Position numbers and translations under genes: made by a program. Shown here in pieces: positions 27,044 to 35,700 of a DNA stretch of 64,000 nucleotides; the stretch's first letter is position 1; each line of letters begins with the position of its first letter. Origin of the DNA: Erythrobacter oryzae (GTDB taxonomy: Bacteria > Pseudomonadota > Alphaproteobacteria > Sphingomonadales > Sphingomonadaceae). The DNA lies in NCBI RefSeq assembly GCF_030271515.1, contig NZ_JASCXI010000002.1, forward strand, positions 620,001 to 684,000, written 5' to 3'. The notes beneath the pieces are model-generated. The model worked only from the letters and a program-made list of their open reading frames with translations. It was not told the DNA's origin and ran no database searches.

Positions 27044-27912
27044 GCCACAGGCTCCCCGGTCTCCGGCCCCTGCGCTTTGGGGGTCTCGGGATCGGCGCTC
27101 CATTCGCTCCAGCTGCCGTCATAGAGCGCGGTGTCGTCCTTGCCGACGAGGTGCATGGCGAAGAGCAACACGCTCGCGGTGACGCCACTGCCGCAGGAGG
27201 TGGTGACGGGGGCGGCAAGGTCTATTCCGGCGCCGATCAGGGCCTCGCGCAGGGCCTTGGGCGATTTCCATGTGCCATCGGGGTTGAAGGCCTGGGTGAA
27301 GGGCAGGTTCAACGCGCCCGGAATGCGCCCATTGGGCCCGCCGTGGACGGGATCGATCCCAGAGCCATAGACCCGGTCGGCGCTGCGGGCGTCGAGCACC
27401 TGTTCGCCGCCGCTGCCGAGATTGGCGAGCATGTCGGCCTTGCTCCGCACGCGGGCGGGGGTCTTGAGGGTGCTGAAGGAGGCGCGCGCGCTGGTGACCG
27501 TTCCGGTCGCCAGCGCGCGCGCCTCCTCGCGCCATTTGCCGAGGCCCCCGTCGAGGATCGCGACATTGCCGCGTCCGCTCGCCGTGAGCACGAACCACGC
27601 CCGCGCCGCGGTGCGGATCGCGCTGTCGTCATAGATGACGATGGCGTCCTCCGGCCCGACGCCGAGGCTGGCGAGGCGTTCGGCGAGCTGTTCGGGGGTG
27701 GGGAAGGCATAGGGCACGCTTGAGGCCGCATCGAACAGGCTCGCCAGCCCGAGGAACCGCGCGCCCGGGATATGCGCGGCGGCAAACTCGGCGGCCGCAT
27801 CGCGCGCGGCGGCGGGCAGGTGGTAGGAGGCGTCGAGCACGGCGAGGCCGGGAGCGGCGATGTTCTCGGCAAGCCATTGGGTGGAGACGAGCGAGGCGGG
27901 CAGCGTGGTCAT
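27040..27912 (-). CDS. sseA: 3-mercaptopyruvate sulfurtransferase (two-domain rhodanese)
   Basis: The enzyme moves sulfur from 3-mercaptopyruvate to a thiol or cyanide. The 290-aa protein has two rhodanese domains. The inactive N-terminal one includes 'VLDASYHLPAA' and 'IPGARFLGL'. The active C-terminal one has C240 in 'CGSGVTAS', the mercaptopyruvate-type loop. The ATG at 27912 is chosen over a longer frame that runs into non-coding repeat sequence. It is the first gene of sseA-metC-mscS. Confidence 0.93.
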   Translation of the reverse strand: MTTLPASLVSTQWLAENIAAPGLAVLDASYHLPAAARDAAAEFAAAHIPGARFLGLASLFDAASSVPYAFPTPEQLAERLASLGVGPEDAIVIYDDSAIRTAARAWFVLTASGRGNVAILDGGLGKWREEARALATGTVTSARASFSTLKTPARVRSKADMLANLGSGGEQVLDARSADRVYGSGIDPVHGGPNGRIPGALNLPFTQAFNPDGTWKSPKALREALIGAGIDLAAPVTTSCGSGVTASVLLFAMHLVGKDDTALYDGSWSEWSADPETPKAQGPETGEPVA

Positions 27913-28001
27913 GATCGCGACCCTAGCGCGCGGGGGGCGGCGGTGCAAAGGCCGCGCGGCCTGCGGGGCGAGCGGGGCGGTGTGCAGGACGGGACGAGCA
28001 A

Positions 28002-28140
28002 GTCCCTCCCCGTTCGCCCCGCGAATGGGGAGGTGGCACCGCGCAGCGGTGACGGAGGGGTAAGGCGGCACGCAAAAACCCCTCCGTCAGCCGCCTGCGG
28101 CGTCTGCCACCTCCCCATCCTTGAAAGGACGGGGAGGGAC
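28002..28140. repeat. Large nested palindromic element
   Basis: Three pairs of arms are nested: GTCCCTCCCCGT (28002-28013) with 28129-28140, ATGGGGAGGTGGCA (28025-28038) with 28105-28118, and TGACGGAGGGGT (28050-28061) with 28078-28089, all perfect. Unpaired spots at 28039-28049 and 28090-28104 hold small GC hairpins. The whole element folds into one long branched stem. Its arms are C/T-G/A rich like those at 17196-17289, which suggests one repeat family. Confidence 0.75.
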
Positions 28141-28434
28141 GGGAGGCGTCATTTCCGCGCCAGCTTGCATCCCGGGCGCGAAGCCGTCGCCCGGGGCCGT
28201 CTTGGCTCCGGGCCGTGCCTTCCGGCAGTCACCAATCCACCCCTGAGGGACGGGGAGGACTGTTGGATAATCAACGCTTTCCTACACGCGGGCGCGCTGA
28301 CATCATCCCCGCCATGACCGCTCGCGCGCGCCTTTCCCGTCCTTGCGAAAGCGCTGCGATGGAGGCGGACTTTTCCGGCCCTGGACAGTGTCTCATGTGT
28401 CTCCAACAGCCGCGAGCTCGCGCTGCGCTGCGCC
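28141..28434. other. Non-coding stretch next to the palindromic element
   Basis: I see no gene here. The only structure is a further dyad, CCCGGGCG/CGCCCGGG at 28171-28195. Open frames crossing this region look like chance frames of GC-rich DNA. Confidence 0.6.
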
Positions 28435-29577
28435 TCAGGCCGCAGCCGAGGCGGGCGGGATCGCGACCGCCTGCGCCACCAGCCCGGCGATGCCGCCCGG
28501 CGGCAAGTCGAGCGCGATCGGGTGGACGCGGCCGCTGGCGCTCGGGGTGCCGATGACGAAGCTGCGCACCTGCGCGGGCAGGCCCTCGCCTTCGAGCGTC
28601 ACGTGGACCAGCGGCACGAAGAGCGGGGTCTGCCCCTGCCGCAGCGGCGCGATGGCCGAGAGCGGGAGCTGGAGCGTGCCGGTGAGGCTCCTCGCCTGAT
28701 GCGGGCCGATGCGGTCGATGCTCGCAAGCCCCTGCGCCGCGCCGCTCGAGGGCGCCGCACCCGCCCGCGCGCAGGCGAGCTGCATGGCGGTGTTGAGATC
28801 GCCCACCGCCCGCGCCGAGCGGTTCGCGATGGTGAGGCGGTACTCGAGGGTGAACATCATGAGGCTGCGGGACGCCGCAGTGATCTCGAGCGCGAGGTCG
28901 AGCCGTGGCGGCTCCTGCACTGCCGGGGCTCCGGCTGCGGTCGCTCCGGCAGCGGGCGCGGCGAGCCGCAGCGGGCGTGCCTTGCGGCGGCGTACGACGA
29001 GGGCGATTCCGCCCAGCAGCACCAGCGCGCCGAGGCCACCAGCGGCGAAGGGCCACCATGCGGGGAGGGACCAGCCGGACAGCGATGCAGCCGCGCCCGT
29101 CTCGCCCGCCTCAGCGGGCGCGCTCGCCAGCGGCGGCGCTGCGCCCGAAGCCGTAGGCGAGGGCGCCTCTGCACTCTCGGCGCCTCCCGCCGGTGCGGGG
29201 GTGAGCGCCGGATCGGCAGAGGCGGTCGCGGTGGCTGAGGGGGCGCTCGCGCGCGCCGGGGGCGCGCCCTCGCGCGGAGCGGGGGTGCGTTGCGGGGTGG
29301 TGGTCGCGCTCGGGATCGCGAGCGGCTCGACCTGCGGGCTCGGTGCAGGCGTCGGGGTGCCCGTGGCAACAGGTCGCGGCGGGATGGCGACGCCGGCGCG
29401 CTCGTCGGCGGGGCCGGCCGGTGCTGGCGTCGGCGAGGGGCTTGCGGGCGGCAGGTTGAAGGTCTGCTGCGCGGCCACCGGCACGGCGGCAAGCACCAGC
29501 GCCAGTGCAAGCGCGCGCGTCACCGGAAAGCGGCGGGCAGGGAAGCGGACGGGTCGGCGGGCAGGCGGGCGGAGCAT
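28435..29577 (-). CDS. Secreted, membrane-anchored Ala/Pro-rich protein of unknown function
   Basis: The 380-aa protein has a basic N-terminus and a signal peptide ('[16 protein letters not shown]'). Next come about 130 residues very rich in Ala, Pro, Thr and Ser, a transmembrane helix ('[16 protein letters not shown]') followed by 'RRRKARPLR', and a folded C-terminal part of about 160 residues. After cleavage the N-terminal linker would be periplasmic and the C-terminal domain cytoplasmic. The domain ('[19 protein letters not shown]', '[16 protein letters not shown]') resembles small beta-sandwich folds, but I cannot name it. It diverges from queF. Confidence 0.7.
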   Translation of the reverse strand: MLRPPARRPVRFPARRFPVTRALALALVLAAVPVAAQQTFNLPPASPSPTPAPAGPADERAGVAIPPRPVATGTPTPAPSPQVEPLAIPSATTTPQRTPAPREGAPPARASAPSATATASADPALTPAPAGGAESAEAPSPTASGAAPPLASAPAEAGETGAAASLSGWSLPAWWPFAAGGLGALVLLGGIALVVRRRKARPLRLAAPAAGATAAGAPAVQEPPRLDLALEITAASRSLMMFTLEYRLTIANRSARAVGDLNTAMQLACARAGAAPSSGAAQGLASIDRIGPHQARSLTGTLQLPLSAIAPLRQGQTPLFVPLVHVTLEGEGLPAQVRSFVIGTPSASGRVHPIALDLPPGGIAGLVAQAVAIPPASAAA

Positions 29578-29752
29578 GGCGCGTGTGGCTTTGGCGGAGC
29601 GGTTGAACGGGTGGGGCGGGGCAGGCTGCGAGCCTTGCGCGAGGCTCTATGGCCCCGAGCGTGAACCCTCGCTGTCTCTCCTTAGGCAAGACGCCCCCCT
29701 CGCGTCCAGTTCCGGCCTTGCATGGCCGGACGGATCGGGGCAACAGCGCGGC

Positions 29753-30229
29753 ATGGAAAGCACACCCCCCTCCGCTCCGAAGCCCCAGCCCCAGTTCCTC
29801 GGCCGCGACACCCCGCTGCCCGCCTCGCCCGAGGAAGCGGTGCTCGACTACGTGCCCAACCCGCGTGCCGGCCTTACCTATCTGGTGCGCTTCGTCTCGC
29901 CGGAGTTCACCTCGCTGTGCCCGGTGACCAACCAGCCCGACTTCGCGCATCTGGTGATCGACTACGTGCCGGGCGAGACCATCGTCGAGAGCAAGAGCCT
30001 CAAGCTGTTCCTCGGGTCCTTCCGCAACCACAACGGCTTCCACGAGGACGTGACCGTGGGGATCGGGGTGCGCCTGTTCGAGGAGATGCGCCCGCAATGG
30101 CTGCGCATCGGGGGCTACTGGTATCCGCGCGGGGGGATCCCGATCGACGTGTTCTGGCAGTCGGGCGCGCCGCCCGCAGACCTGTGGCTGCCCGACCAGG
30201 GCGTGCCCTCCTATCGCGGGCGGGGATAG
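29753..30229 (+). CDS. queF: QueF, NADPH-dependent preQ0 reductase
   Basis: QueF reduces 7-cyano-7-deazaguanine to preQ1 in queuosine tRNA modification. The 158-aa length is the short, unimodular (YkvM-type) form. The catalytic Cys56 in '[11 protein letters not shown]' and Asp63 are present, as is the QueF motif '[20 protein letters not shown]'. The ATG at 29753 is preferred because upstream in-frame codons overlap the opposite-strand gene. The 175-base divergent gap shows no recognisable preQ1 riboswitch. Confidence 0.95.
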   Translation: MESTPPSAPKPQPQFLGRDTPLPASPEEAVLDYVPNPRAGLTYLVRFVSPEFTSLCPVTNQPDFAHLVIDYVPGETIVESKSLKLFLGSFRNHNGFHEDVTVGIGVRLFEEMRPQWLRIGGYWYPRGGIPIDVFWQSGAPPADLWLPDQGVPSYRGRG

Positions 30230-30233
30230 GGCC

Positions 30234-32426
30234 TCAGCTGCCCGGCGCGCTCAGTTCGAGCTGGACGAACTTGGGCACCGACTTGTTGGCCTCGCGCCAC
30301 TTGGCGAGCGGGAAGGCGCCCGGGCCCAGCGCCGCGAGCGGGATGCCCGCCTCGGCGAGCGAGTAGGGCGAGATGCGGTGACGGGTCATGAACCCGCCGC
30401 TGCCGTCGGCGATCAGCGGGGTCTCGAACTTGAGGCCCTGGCTGTTCTCGGTGGCGTTGGCGACCCTGCTCACGACCAGCTGGCCGTGGCCGAGATCGAG
30501 CACCACGTCGGTCCCCACCGGCACCCCGGCGAGGCCAGTGATGCGCGCCCCGGTCTTGGAGAGGTTCCTGAGGATCACATCGTAGTAGTGGTCCTCGTGG
30601 ATCAGGCCGACCTTGCGGAAGATGGTGATGCGCTCGGCGCGGTGGCGCGGCGGGCCGCTCGGGCGGAACAGTCCCGCGCCCTCGGCGAACTGGGCGAGCA
30701 CCTGCTCCTGGGTGATGGGCTTGGAGAAGATGTAGCCCTGCACGAGGTCGGCGCCGCGCTCCTTGACCAGCGCGAGCTCGTCCATCGCCTCGACGCCCTC
30801 GGCGACGGTCTCCATGCCGAGCGCCTTGGCGAGCGCGACGATGGCGGCGATGATCGCGGGGTTGATGTCGCCGTTCTCGGTGCAGCCGCGCACGAAGCTC
30901 TGGTCGATCTTGATCTTGTTGAAGTGGCCGTGCTTGAGATAGCCCAATGAGGAATAGCCGGTGCCGAAGTCGTCGAGCGCCAGGCGCACGCCCAGCTTCT
31001 TCAAGTCGCGGAAGATCGCGTCGACCGTTTCCAGATCGCCGACGAACACGCTCTCGGTGATCTCGAGCTCGAGCCGCTGCGGCGGCAGGCCCGAGGCCTG
31101 GAGCGCGGCCGCCACCGCCTTGCGGTAGCCCGGGCGGACGAACTGCTTGGCCGAAACATTGACCGCAACCCGGATCGTCTCGGGCCAGGCGAGCGCATCG
31201 ATGCAGGCCTGCCGCAGGGCGGCCTCGCCGATGCGGATGATGAGGTCGTCGTTCTCGGCGACGGGAATGAACTGGGCCGGGCTGATGTCGCCCTCTTCCT
31301 CGTCGTGCCAGCGCAGCAGCGCCTCGAAGCACTTGACCTCGTTAGTGACCGGATCGACCAGCGGCTGGTAGGCGAGCTTCAGCTCTCCCTTGTCGACCGC
31401 ATCGCGCAGCCGCTCGCCCAGCAGCGCCGTCTTGGAGGCCGCGTCGCGCAGCTCGCTGGTGAAGAAGCAGAAGGTGCCGCCGCGGGTCTCCTTGGCGGAA
31501 TAGAGCGCCATGTCGGCCGCGCGGGTCAGCTCGTCGGCCTCGAGCCCGTCATAGGGGGCGATCGCGATGCCGACCGAGGTGCCGATGATCGCGCGCCGGC
31601 CGTTGATCTGGTAGGGCTGGGAGATCGACTGGACGATGCGGTTGGCAAGCTCGCCCAATGTGCCGCGGTCGTCCATGTCGGGCAGCAGCACCTGGAACTC
31701 GTCGCCGCCGAGCCGTCCGACCTCGCCCGCATCCTTGACGATCGATTGCAGGCGGGTGGCGACCTGCTTGAGCAGCTCGTCGCCCGCAGGGTGGCCCATG
31801 GTGTCGTTGACCTGCTTGAAGCGGTCGAGATCGAGCATCATCAGCGCGCAGGAGCGCTGGCTGACCCGGAACGCCGCCAGCATCGCCGATAGGCGCTCGT
31901 TGAGCTTGCGGCGGTTGGCGAGCCCGGTCAGCTCGTCGACCTGCGATTGCCGCGCGACCTGGGTCTCGTAGGCATATTGCGCCGAGATATCGACCGCGCT
32001 GCCGCGATAGCCGCGGAAATTGCCTTCCGCATCGAGCAGCGGGCGGCCGTTGAGGCGCCACCAGCGGGTGCTGCCGCGCGCGTCGGTCAGGGCGACGATC
32101 TGCTCGTCGAGCTTGGAGCGCGCCTTGAGCTTGAAGGCGAGGCTGCGCTGGGTCGGGCCGCCGGCCTCCGCATCGATGTCGTTGAACACGCGGATCAGCG
32201 GCTTGCCGATCAGGTCCTCGGCCCCGGCCCCGAGATCGGCGAGCGCGCGGCTCGATAGGAAGCTGAGATTGCCTTCCGCATCGGTCGCCCAGAACATGCC
32301 GATGCCGAGTTCCTCGACCTCGCCGAGCACCACCGACCGATCGGGCGCGCCGCCGGTCTCCGCAGCCCGGCGGTCGGACGCGGCGCTTCTGGAATCGCGC
32401 AGGTTCTTGCGAAAGCCTAGCGGCAT
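30234..32426 (-). CDS. PAS-GGDEF-EAL-PilZ cyclic-di-GMP protein
   Basis: The 730-aa protein has a PAS-like sensor (about 35-150, 'LGIGMFWATDAEGNLSFLS'). A GGDEF domain carries the intact GGDEF at 240-244, but without the RxxD inhibitory site that usually precedes it. An EAL domain has E368-A-L and intact 'NVSAKQF', 'ELEITES', 'DDFGTGYSSL', 'AEGVE' and 'QGYIFSKP'. A PilZ-like C-terminus (about 625-720) includes 'NLSKTGARITGL'. It could make, break and bind c-di-GMP. The ATG at 32426 follows AGGACGAGG. It diverges from pcs across 280 bases. Confidence 0.88.
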   Translation of the reverse strand: MPLGFRKNLRDSRSAASDRRAAETGGAPDRSVVLGEVEELGIGMFWATDAEGNLSFLSSRALADLGAGAEDLIGKPLIRVFNDIDAEAGGPTQRSLAFKLKARSKLDEQIVALTDARGSTRWWRLNGRPLLDAEGNFRGYRGSAVDISAQYAYETQVARQSQVDELTGLANRRKLNERLSAMLAAFRVSQRSCALMMLDLDRFKQVNDTMGHPAGDELLKQVATRLQSIVKDAGEVGRLGGDEFQVLLPDMDDRGTLGELANRIVQSISQPYQINGRRAIIGTSVGIAIAPYDGLEADELTRAADMALYSAKETRGGTFCFFTSELRDAASKTALLGERLRDAVDKGELKLAYQPLVDPVTNEVKCFEALLRWHDEEEGDISPAQFIPVAENDDLIIRIGEAALRQACIDALAWPETIRVAVNVSAKQFVRPGYRKAVAAALQASGLPPQRLELEITESVFVGDLETVDAIFRDLKKLGVRLALDDFGTGYSSLGYLKHGHFNKIKIDQSFVRGCTENGDINPAIIAAIVALAKALGMETVAEGVEAMDELALVKERGADLVQGYIFSKPITQEQVLAQFAEGAGLFRPSGPPRHRAERITIFRKVGLIHEDHYYDVILRNLSKTGARITGLAGVPVGTDVVLDLGHGQLVVSRVANATENSQGLKFETPLIADGSGGFMTRHRISPYSLAEAGIPLAALGPGAFPLAKWREANKSVPKFVQLELSAPGS

Positions 32427-32706
32427 ACCTCGTCCTTGCTCAGTCACGCATGATGATATGGCGACCCTCATGCGGCTTACACCGAACGTGATTGATAAAG
32501 CGTTACCCGTGCCCTGCCGCCCCTCCGGCGAGGCAGGCGGAGGCTGATGCGCGGCGAAGGGCTCGGAACTCTTTGCGGGCAAGGCCGTTGTCGGCTTGTG
32601 GGGCCCGTGTGGCATATTCTTTCCCGCGCGCCCCGCGTCGTGTAATTTTGCTGCAACACCGCCAGCGTTCGGGATCACGCTCCAGCGAGTTTTGCATCTG
32701 ACCCGG

Positions 32707-35700
32707 ATGGACCGGGCTTTGCGAACGGGGGATGGCGTCATTTCTGTCGATACTTTGCTGGCGAGCCCGCCCGAGGCGCTGACCAACCCCGTGCGCACCC
32801 GCGCCGACTGGGAGGCGATGCGCGCCGCCGCGCTGGCCGATCCGGGTGCCTTTCATGGCGAGATAGCGGCTCGCAACATGCACTGGTTCGTGGCCGAGGC
32901 GGGCCCCTCGGGCGCGTGGCTCGCGCGCGGGAGCGATGGCGGCTGGCACGGCTGGGACGCCGCGACCGGCGCGCCGGTCAGCCCTGTGCTGCCCGCAGGC
33001 TTCACCCCGTGGCACACCGGTTTCGACGGCAGCAATCCGCCCCACTGGCGCTGGTTCGTGGGCGGGCGCACCAATGCCGCCTTCTCGGAACTCGATCGCC
33101 ACGTCCTGGCCGGACACGGCGGCGAGGCCGCGCTGATCTTCGAGGGTGACCGCTGGGACATGAGCGCGAACGGCGGCAAGGGCGCGCCGATCGACTGCTT
33201 CACCGTCAGCCGCAAGCAGTTGCTGCTGGAGGTCGCCAAGTGCGCGGTGGCTTTGGAAACGCTGGGCCTGAAGCCCGGCGACCGCATGGCATTGAACATG
33301 CCGAGCATCGTGCCACAGATCTACTGGACCGAGGCCGCCAAGCGGATGGGCGTGGTCTATACGGCGGTGTTCGGCGGGTTCTCCGACAAGACCCTGTCCG
33401 ACCGCATCGCCGATACCGGCGCGCGGGTGATCGTCACCTCGGACGGCTCCTATCGCAACGCGCAGGTCGCGGCTTTCAAGAACGCCTACACCGACCCGGC
33501 GCTCGACAATTTCGTGCCGGTGTCGACGGCGCTGTCGATCCTCGGCGGGCTCGATCTGGAACTGCCCGAGGGCGGGCATGAGACGATCCTCGACACCGTG
33601 CGCGAGGCGCTGGCAGGCGAGATCACGGTCGACCGTTCGGACGTGATGCGCGGCGTGGGCCGGGCGCTGATCAACCTCGGCAGCGAGGGTCGCATCACCA
33701 GCGCCGATGCCGCGCGGGTGCGGATCGCGATCGCCTCGAGCCTCGTCACCCTTCCCCCGCGGGTCGAGGCGGTGATCGTGTGCCGCCACACGCACCAGCC
33801 CGACATGATCTGGCGCGAGGAACGCGACCGCTGGAGCCACGAACTGACCGATGCCGCGCTGGTGCGCGTGCTCGAGGGGGCTCGCGGTGCCGGCTTCGCC
33901 GTCACCAGCGAGGCCGATCTGCTGGCGCTTTCCGACACGGATTTCGTCCGCGCGATCTGGGCATCCTCGAAGCCGCTGCCGGTCGATGCCGACTATCCGA
34001 TGTTCTTCATCTACACCTCGGGTTCGACGGGCAAGCCCAAGGGGATCGTCCATTCGCACGGCTATGCGGCGGGCGTCGCCGAGACGATGGCGGCAAGCTT
34101 CGATGCGCGGCCCGGCGATACCTTGTTCGTGGTCGCCGATCCGGGCTGGATCACCGGGCAGAGCTACTTGATCTGCGCGCCGCTGATGACGCGGGTGACC
34201 TCGCTGGTCAGCGAAGGCTCGCCGGTCTTCCCCCACGCGGGCCGCTTCGCCTCGATGATCGAAAGGCACAAGGTTCGCATCTTCAAGGCGGGGGTGACGT
34301 TCCTCAAGTCGATCATGTCCGACCCTGCGAACCTCGCCGAGGTCGAACGCTACGACATGAGCGGCTTGCGGGTGGCGACCTTCTGTGCCGAGCCCGTTTC
34401 GCCGTCGGTGCAGGCCTTCGGGATGGAGCACGTCACGCCGCGCTACATCAATAGCTACTGGGCGACCGAGCACGGCGGGATCGCGTGGACGCACATGTTC
34501 GCGAACGACGATTTCCCGCTTCGGGCGGACGCCCACGCCTATCCGCTGCCGTGGATCGTGGGCGATGTGTGGGTCGAGGATGAAGCCGGTGCGGGCGCGC
34601 GCTCGGGGGCTGTCGCCCCCTTCGCGCGCGCTGACGATGGCGGCGTGCCCTGGCGCAAGGCTGATATCGGCGAGAAGGGCGAGATCGTCATCGCCGCGCC
34701 CTACCCCTACCTCGCCCGAACCATCTGGGGCGATATCGAAGGCTTCAAGGTCGCCGATGGCAGCGTTGCGCCGGAATGGCGCGGTGATGCCAAGCGCTGG
34801 GAAGAGGGCTACTGGCGGCGCTGGAAGGGCGCATGGGCCTATACCCAGGGCGATTTCGCGATCCAGCACGCCGACGGATCGTTCTCTCTGCATGGCCGGA
34901 GCGACGACGTCATCAACGTCTCGGGCCACCGCATGGGCACGGAGGAGATCGAGGGCGCGGTGCTGCGCGACAAGGCGCTCGCGCCGGACTCGCCGGTCGG
35001 CAATGTGCTGGTCGTCGGCGCGCCGCACCGCGAGAAGGGGCTGACCCCGCTCGCCTTCGTGGTGCCCGTCGCCGGGCGCAAGCTGACCCATGAGGACAAG
35101 CGCCGCCTGTTCGATCTGGTGCGCACCGAGAAGGGCGCGGTCGCGGTGCCGGCGGACTTTATCGAGGTCTCGCAGTTCCCCGAGACCCGCTCGGGCAAAT
35201 ACATGCGCCGCATGGTCCGCGCGCTGGTGGTGGGCGAGGATGTCGGCGACGTCACGACGCTGCGCAACCCCGAGGCATTGGACGAGCTCCAGCGCGTCAT
35301 CGCCGACTGGCAGCGCAAGCAGCGCATGAGCGACGAACAGGCGCTGTTCGACCGGCACCGCTACTTCCTGGTGCAATACAACACCGTCGCGCCGGGCAAG
35401 CAGGTCGCGACCGTCACGGTCACCAACCCGCCGGTCAACGCGCTCAACGAACGCGCGATCGACGAGCTGGTGCTGGTGACCTCCACCCTCGCGCGCGATG
35501 ACTCTGTGGTCGCTGTTGTGTTCACCGGCGAGGGCACCAGCTCATTCGTCGCCGGAGCGGACATCCGGCAGATGCTCGAGGAGATTCACACGGTCGACGA
35601 GGCCATGGTGCTCCCCAACAACGCCCACCTCGCTTTCCGCACCATCGAGAGCATGAACAAGCCCTGCGTCGCGGCGGTGCAGGGCGTGGCGCTCGGCGGG

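Noticed and set aside
32427..32706. Promoter for pcs near GGCATATTCT (about 32612-32621)
   Set aside because: The -10-like CATATT has no convincing -35 at 16-18 bases. I could not support a specific promoter.
32503..35376. Minus-strand open frame of 957 codons
   Set aside because: It lies antisense to the propionyl-CoA synthase gene, has no recognisable domain and shows biased shadow composition.
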